Origin: Roseburia inulinivorans DSM 16841 | GTDB taxonomy: Bacteria; Bacillota; Clostridia; Lachnospirales; Lachnospiraceae | Length of the DNA stretch: 39,553 bases | Direction: 5' to 3' | Assembly: GCF_000174195.1 (NCBI RefSeq) | Contig: NZ_ACFY01000022.1 | Location: forward strand, 1 to 39,553 | In this document: piece after piece, positions 35,838 to 39,553 of the stretch | Numbering within the stretch: the first letter of the stretch is position 1 | How the letters are laid out: every line of letters begins with the position of its first letter | Notes under the pieces: generated by a model | What the model was told of the DNA's origin: nothing | The model's input: only the letters and a program-made list of their open reading frames with translations | The model's database searches: none | Made by a program: the position numbers and the translations under genes

Positions 35838-37431
35838 TCAGCCAAGTATTTTTTTCAGATCTTCCTCCGGGGTGCTGATCGGAGAAATCTGATAATTTTC
35901 TACCAGATAATTCAAAATATTCGGTGAAAGAAACGCCGGCAGAGTTGGTCCAAGATAAATATTTTTTAATACCAAGGTGTAACAACGTCAGTAAAATGCA
36001 GACTGCTTTCTGCTCATACCAGGACAATACCATGGAAAGTGGAAGTTCGTTCACGTTGCAGTCAAACGCTTCTGCGAGCGCAATTGCAACCTTGATTGCA
36101 CTATAAGCATCGTTACACTGTCCCATATCCATAATTCTTGGAAGTCCGCCGATGGTTCCAAGATCAAGGTCATTAAAACGGTATTTTCCACAGGCAAGCG
36201 TGAGAATGACAGAATCCTTTGGTGTCTGTTTTACAAATTCCGTATAGTAGTTTCTTCCAACTCTTGCTCCATCACAGCCACCCACTAAGAAAAAGTGGCT
36301 GATTGCTCCGGATTTCACAGCATCGATCACCTGATCTGCAACTCCTAACACGGTTCCATGTCCAAAACCGGTCATGACCGTCTTACCGCCATTGATCCCT
36401 GTCATCTCACGGTCAGCTTCATAGCCGCCAAGTTCTAATGCTTTCTCAATGACCGGGGTAAAGTCTTTTTCTTCCCCTATGTGAACCATCTCAGGATAAG
36501 AAACCACCTCTGTCGTAAATACACGGTCTGCATAGCTTGGTTTTACCGGCATCAGACAGTTTGTTGTATAAAGGATTGGTGCCGGAAGATGATCAAATTC
36601 CTTCTGCTGGTTCTGCCATGCAGTTCCAAAATTTCCTTTTAAATGCGGATATTTCTTCAATTCCGGATAAGCATGTGCCGGGAGCATCTCTCCGTGGGTG
36701 TAAATATTGATTCCTTTATCCTTTGTCTGCTCTAATAACAGTTTCAGGTCATAAAGATCATGTCCAGTGATCACAATAAATGGGCCTTTTTCTACGGACA
36801 ATGGAACTGTGGTTGGTGTCGGTGTCCCAAATGTCTCCGTGTTTGCCTTATCTAAAAGTTCCATACAGATCAGATTTTTCTCTCCCACTTCGAGTACGAC
36901 CGGAAGCAGAAGATCCATATCCATGTCATAACCGATCACGGATAATGCGCGGTAAAAGAAGCTGTTCACTTCGTCCGAAGTGTAGCCCAACACCATCGCA
37001 TGGTAAGCGTAAGCTGCCATACCACGGATTCCAAATAAAATCAGTGATTTTAAAGAGCGGATATCCTCATTGTCATTCCACAGATTGTTCATGTCATAAT
37101 CGTCTGTGTTGCCACATGGATTCTGACAGGCACTGCAATCCGGTACAATTTTATTTTTCTCTGCTTTGACTTTTGCGATCATCTCTTTTAAAGTCTCATC
37201 ATTGAAATTCACATTCGTGATCGTTGTAAATAAACCTTCGATGATAATACGGTCGGTATTTTCTGTTTTGGGATTATTTCCACAGGATTTTGCAAGACCG
37301 ATCAATGCTCCGGTCAGTTCATCCTGTAATTTTGCTGTATTTGCAGATTTGCCACACACACCTGCATTTCCTGTACATCCACTGCATCCCGCAGTCTGTT
37401 CACACTGAAAACAAAACATTTTCTGTTCCAT
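35838..37431 (-). pseudogene. hcp: Hydroxylamine reductase (hybrid cluster protein), frameshifted near the C-terminus
   Basis: Hcp carries a [4Fe-4S] cluster and a hybrid Fe-S-O cluster; it reduces hydroxylamine in vitro and NO in vivo in some bacteria. The N-terminal cluster ligands are in MFCFQCEQTAGCSGCTGNAG, with Cys7, Cys10, Cys19 and Cys25. Other parts are FIVITGHDLYDLK, ILYTTNCLMPV, FLVGGCDGAR, ILTLACGKYRFN and MGQCNDAYSAIKVA, so the hybrid-cluster ligands are all present. At residue about 488 the frame breaks in the A6 run at 35962-35967. With five A's it continues [20 protein letters not shown] and ends at KKILG and a stop at 35838, giving a normal 530-residue protein. Read as given, the frame runs on through the spacer into the MATE gene (1038 residues). 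AAAGGAG precedes the ATG. Confidence 0.88.
35962..35967 (-). other. Frameshift site, extra A in hcp
   Basis: The coding strand reads GGTATTAAAAAATATTTATC. Five A's give [14 protein letters not shown], the strongly conserved Hcp C-terminal motif; six give [13 protein letters not shown], which matches nothing expected. Confidence 0.88.
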
Positions 37432-37471
37432 ATTGTGTAATCTCCTTTTTATGAAATGTTGTAATGTAAAA

Positions 37472-37507
37472 CGCTGATATACAGGGGGCTACCCCTGCAC
37501 ACCAGCG
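37472..37507 (-). promoter_or_regulatory. Leader hairpin of hcp
   Basis: On the minus strand CGCTGGTGTGCAGGGG pairs with CCCCTGTATATCAGCG around a TAGC loop. In RNA of this strand all 16 pairs can form, because five positions become U-A or G-U; in the opposite strand three of them would be A-C mismatches. It lies between the predicted hcp start of transcription and the ribosome binding site and is followed by TTTTACATT, so it could also end the upstream chemoreceptor transcript. Confidence 0.55.
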
Positions 37508-37528
37508 CTTGTTACGAGGTATGTACAG

Positions 37529-37534
37529 ATTGTA
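37529..37534 (-). promoter_or_regulatory. Candidate -10 element of hcp
   Basis: TACAAT on the minus strand matches five of six consensus bases. No good -35 element is found 17 bases upstream, which is typical of activator-dependent promoters. The upstream palindrome is centred 41.5 bases before the start inferred from this element. Confidence 0.5.
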
Positions 37535-37556
37535 ATAAAAACATCGTTATTTTTCT

Positions 37557-37570
37557 GTTGTATTTACAAC
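37557..37570 (-). promoter_or_regulatory. CRP/FNR-type operator upstream of hcp
   Basis: GTTGTAAATACAAC is an inverted repeat (GTTGTA and TACAAC around two bases). Its geometry suits a dimeric regulator of the CRP/FNR family, such as the NO-responsive HcpR known to control hcp in several anaerobes. Spacing to the predicted -10 element puts its centre at -41.5, the class II activator position. The regulator identity is inferred. Confidence 0.55.
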
Positions 37571-37589
37571 GCAATATTCATTTTATGCA

Positions 37590-38894
37590 TTATTTGATTG
37601 GTAATATTTTCTTTCTGTCCTCTGTCTCATGCACATAACCGATCAGCTTATCAGATACTCCAACCACACGTTCTGTAGCTGCATTGCACTTGCTGACTGT
37701 GCTGTCTAACTCATTCATATGCTCGATCGTGATCTGTGCACTCTCCGCATTCTGAGCTGCAAATTCTTTCAGGGAAACCGTCTCCGTCTCAATGTTATCA
37801 CTGTGATTCTTTAATTCTTCCACCTCAGAGCTGATGCCTTCGATCGCACTTCCGACCTGACCGATCTCACCGTTCAATATTGTAAAGATCTCCTTTGTCT
37901 GATCGATCTTCTCATTCTGGAGGCTGACTGCCTCGGATACCTTCTCAGTGATCTCCACGCTCACATTTGCCTTATCCATAAGGTCTGCTACAAGCTGGTT
38001 AATACGCTCCGTAGATTCTCTGGACTGATTTGCCAAAGTACGGATCTGCTCTGCAACAACGGCAAACCCTCTTCCGTGTTCCCCCGCTCTGGCTGCCTCA
38101 ATACTTGCATTTAATGCAAGCAGGTTGGTCTGATTGGAAATATCTGCAATAATATCGGTAACTGTCTGGATCTGCTGGGCAGAATCATTGGTAAGCTTAG
38201 ACTGCTCTCTTACATTCTCAATCGCTTCCCCATTCTTCTTACTGATGTCGATCAGTTCTCCCATAATATTTTCAGCAGACTCATTACATTCCTGCATCTT
38301 ATCTGCACTTGCATTCAAGGCATCGACATTCTCGGAAATCATAGCGATCAGATCGCCGATCGCATCGATCTTCTCTTTCATATCTGCCGTCTGTGCTGCC
38401 TGCGTCACAGTGTTATCTGCGATCGTATGCGTTGAATCCTGTGTGATCTTCAAGGAATCTTCCATATCATGAAAGATATTATTAAAATCATCGGATACAG
38501 ATTTTAATTCTTCTGTTGCTGTTTTGATACCGGAAATCACAGTTGCAAATGAACTGATGGAATCATGTACGGAACGCATCATCAATCCGATGTCGTCCTC
38601 ACGCTCCATCAGCTTTTTCGCTTTTTCTCCGATCTTCGTCTGCTCCTGTTCATCTTCTGTTTTTCCCTGGGCTATTGTAAGAAACTGGTTCAGCAGTGAT
38701 TTCACAACCCAGAATACGATCCCAAAAATCACAACACTGACCGCACTTACCAGCACAACTGCAATCAACGTGCTGATGATTCCATTCTTTAACATTTCCA
38801 ATACAAGCACCTGCCATAAAACAATGACAAGCAACAATGCAAATATCGGTTTTAAGGCTTTCCCCCAGGCCACTTTACTGTTATCCTGCTCCAT
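37590..38894 (-). CDS. Methyl-accepting chemotaxis protein without extracellular sensor domain
   Basis: Receptor of 434 residues. Two hydrophobic segments (about 15-32 and 37-63) are separated by only a few residues, so there is no extracellular domain to bind a ligand. A linker of about 60 residues leads to the signalling domain, with the conserved tip [20 protein letters not shown] and flanking heptad repeats. Sensing may occur through membrane, cytoplasmic or redox cues. GGAGG lies about 12 bases before the ATG, rather far. It is transcribed towards hcp and divergently from the HAD gene. Assignment to a chemotaxis or other response system is open because no che genes are present. Confidence 0.9.
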   Translation of the reverse strand: MEQDNSKVAWGKALKPIFALLLVIVLWQVLVLEMLKNGIISTLIAVVLVSAVSVVIFGIVFWVVKSLLNQFLTIAQGKTEDEQEQTKIGEKAKKLMEREDDIGLMMRSVHDSISSFATVISGIKTATEELKSVSDDFNNIFHDMEDSLKITQDSTHTIADNTVTQAAQTADMKEKIDAIGDLIAMISENVDALNASADKMQECNESAENIMGELIDISKKNGEAIENVREQSKLTNDSAQQIQTVTDIIADISNQTNLLALNASIEAARAGEHGRGFAVVAEQIRTLANQSRESTERINQLVADLMDKANVSVEITEKVSEAVSLQNEKIDQTKEIFTILNGEIGQVGSAIEGISSEVEELKNHSDNIETETVSLKEFAAQNAESAQITIEHMNELDSTVSKCNAATERVVGVSDKLIGYVHETEDRKKILPIK

Positions 38895-38990
38895 AATTAT
38901 CCGAAACCTCCGTGTTCATCAAAGTTATACATATTTTACCATATTTTTCATGCTTATGGTATCCGAATTTACTGATTTTTCATATTTTCT

Positions 38991-39019
38991 TTGACTATTT
39001 CCAAGAAATACTATACAAT
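38991..39019 (+). promoter_or_regulatory. Sigma-A type promoter of the HAD phosphatase gene
   Basis: TTGACT and TACAAT are separated by 17 bases on the plus strand, 38 bases before the ATG. This is the only plus-strand gene promoter recognised in the window. Confidence 0.78.
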
Positions 39020-39057
39020 GCAATCGTTTGAAATACGATGGAAAAGGAGAATCCCAA

Positions 39058-39553
39058 ATGAAAAAAATAGCTTTTTTTGATATAGACGGAACTTTAACTT
39101 CCGAAATCGACGGTTCTATACCACAGAGTGCCATCACTGCGATACGAAAAGCCAGAGCAAACGGAAACCTGATGTTTTTAAATACCGGAAGATGTATCCA
39201 GAACGTGGAGCCACGCTTTCAGGAAGTCGGCTTTGACGGATTTGTCTGCGGATGCGGCACTGATATTTACTGCGGCGGAAAGAATCTTTTACATGTCACA
39301 CAGTCCCATGAAATTACAATGGAACTGTTAAAAGCAGCAAGAGACACCAATGTGGACATTGTTTTCGAATCATCCACTGCGGTTGCTTATGATCCGGTCC
39401 GTCCGGTCATTCATCCGGATGCCGTGGCACAATATGACGCTTTCGTGAAACGCGGTTATACAATGCCAACGGATCTGGAGTCACCGGATTTTACCTGTGA
39501 TAAATTTGTTATCTGGTTTCAGGACAAAGAGCAGCTGCAGGCTTTCCGAAAGA
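39058..39553 (+). CDS. HAD superfamily (Cof-type, class IIB) hydrolase, 3' end cut by the window
   Basis: The only plus-strand gene, and incomplete: 165 codons are visible before the window ends. It starts MKKIAFFDIDGTLTS, with HAD motif I (DIDGT; nucleophile Asp8, acid/base Asp10), and continues with SIPQSAITAIRKARANG and FLNTGRC (motif II region). The cap domain begins with FDGFVCGCGTDIYCGGK. AAGGAG lies seven bases upstream of the ATG, and a clear promoter precedes it. Cof-type enzymes dephosphorylate sugar phosphates, nucleotides or flavin precursors; the substrate cannot be predicted. It diverges from the chemoreceptor gene. Confidence 0.9.
   Translation, partial: MKKIAFFDIDGTLTSEIDGSIPQSAITAIRKARANGNLMFLNTGRCIQNVEPRFQEVGFDGFVCGCGTDIYCGGKNLLHVTQSHEITMELLKAARDTNVDIVFESSTAVAYDPVRPVIHPDAVAQYDAFVKRGYTMPTDLESPDFTCDKFVIWFQDKEQLQAFRK

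Noticed and set aside
34315..37431. A real Hcp-MATE fusion protein
   Set aside because: The joining sequence is translated spacer; one base fewer restores the conserved Hcp C-terminus and stop, and the MATE gene has its own start and ribosome binding site.

Overview
The window looks like a chromosomal segment of a Clostridia bacterium, most likely of the family Lachnospiraceae. The reasons are the translation cluster rimP-nusA-rnpM-ylxQ-infB-rbfA-nrnA-truB-ribF, an IF-2 with a long Arg/Gly/Asn-rich N-terminus, a monomeric [FeFe] hydrogenase, an Hcp-type hydroxylamine reductase, several MATE exporters and AGGAGG-type ribosome binding sites. Every gene except the last lies on the minus strand. 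No insertion sequence, CRISPR array, integrase or rRNA is visible.

Layout. 0-1.3 kb: secreted NlpC/P60 wall hydrolase with a consensus promoter and a WalR-like box. 1.3-9.8 kb: translation and ribosome-maturation operon, read from rimP (9763) down to ribF (1309). 9.9-12.4 kb: two identical tRNA-Glu(CUC) genes, each with its own promoter and terminator, flanking a Cache-type chemoreceptor gene. 12.5-16.3 kb: group-B-like [FeFe] hydrogenase, a dicarboxylate/amino-acid:cation symporter and an RmlD-like reductase. 16.3-18.8 kb: three-gene polar amino acid ABC transporter. 18.9-24.4 kb: soluble multi-receiver hybrid histidine kinase, YhhN family membrane protein, MATE exporter and RsmF-like rRNA methyltransferase. 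24.5-27.2 kb: TetM-like ribosomal GTPase fused to a YacP/Rae1-type NYN nuclease. 27.2-32.9 kb: SleB-like hydrolase, MoxR ATPase, VWA protein and BspA-like leucine-rich-repeat protein, interspersed with two copies of a roughly 250-bp palindromic element. 33-37.6 kb: hcp followed by two tandem MATE exporters, with a CRP/FNR-type operator in front. 37.6-39.5 kb: membrane chemoreceptor and a divergent HAD phosphatase cut by the window end.

Three things stand out. First, the TetM-like/NYN fusion joins a predicted ribosome A-site GTPase to a nuclease of the family that cuts mRNA in the ribosomal A site. Second, the two palindromic elements share a nearly identical 126-nt core, have outer arms that differ between copies yet stay self-complementary within each copy, and show a compensatory base-pair change. 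Third, four genes between 20.7 and 36.0 kb (hybrid kinase, yhhN, rsmF, hcp) each carry one extra A in an A-run of the coding strand. In hcp this creates a false 1038-residue Hcp-MATE reading frame. This may be systematic sequencing over-calling, real mutation or slippage; the sequence alone cannot decide.

All family assignments come from reading motifs by eye. No database search was run.
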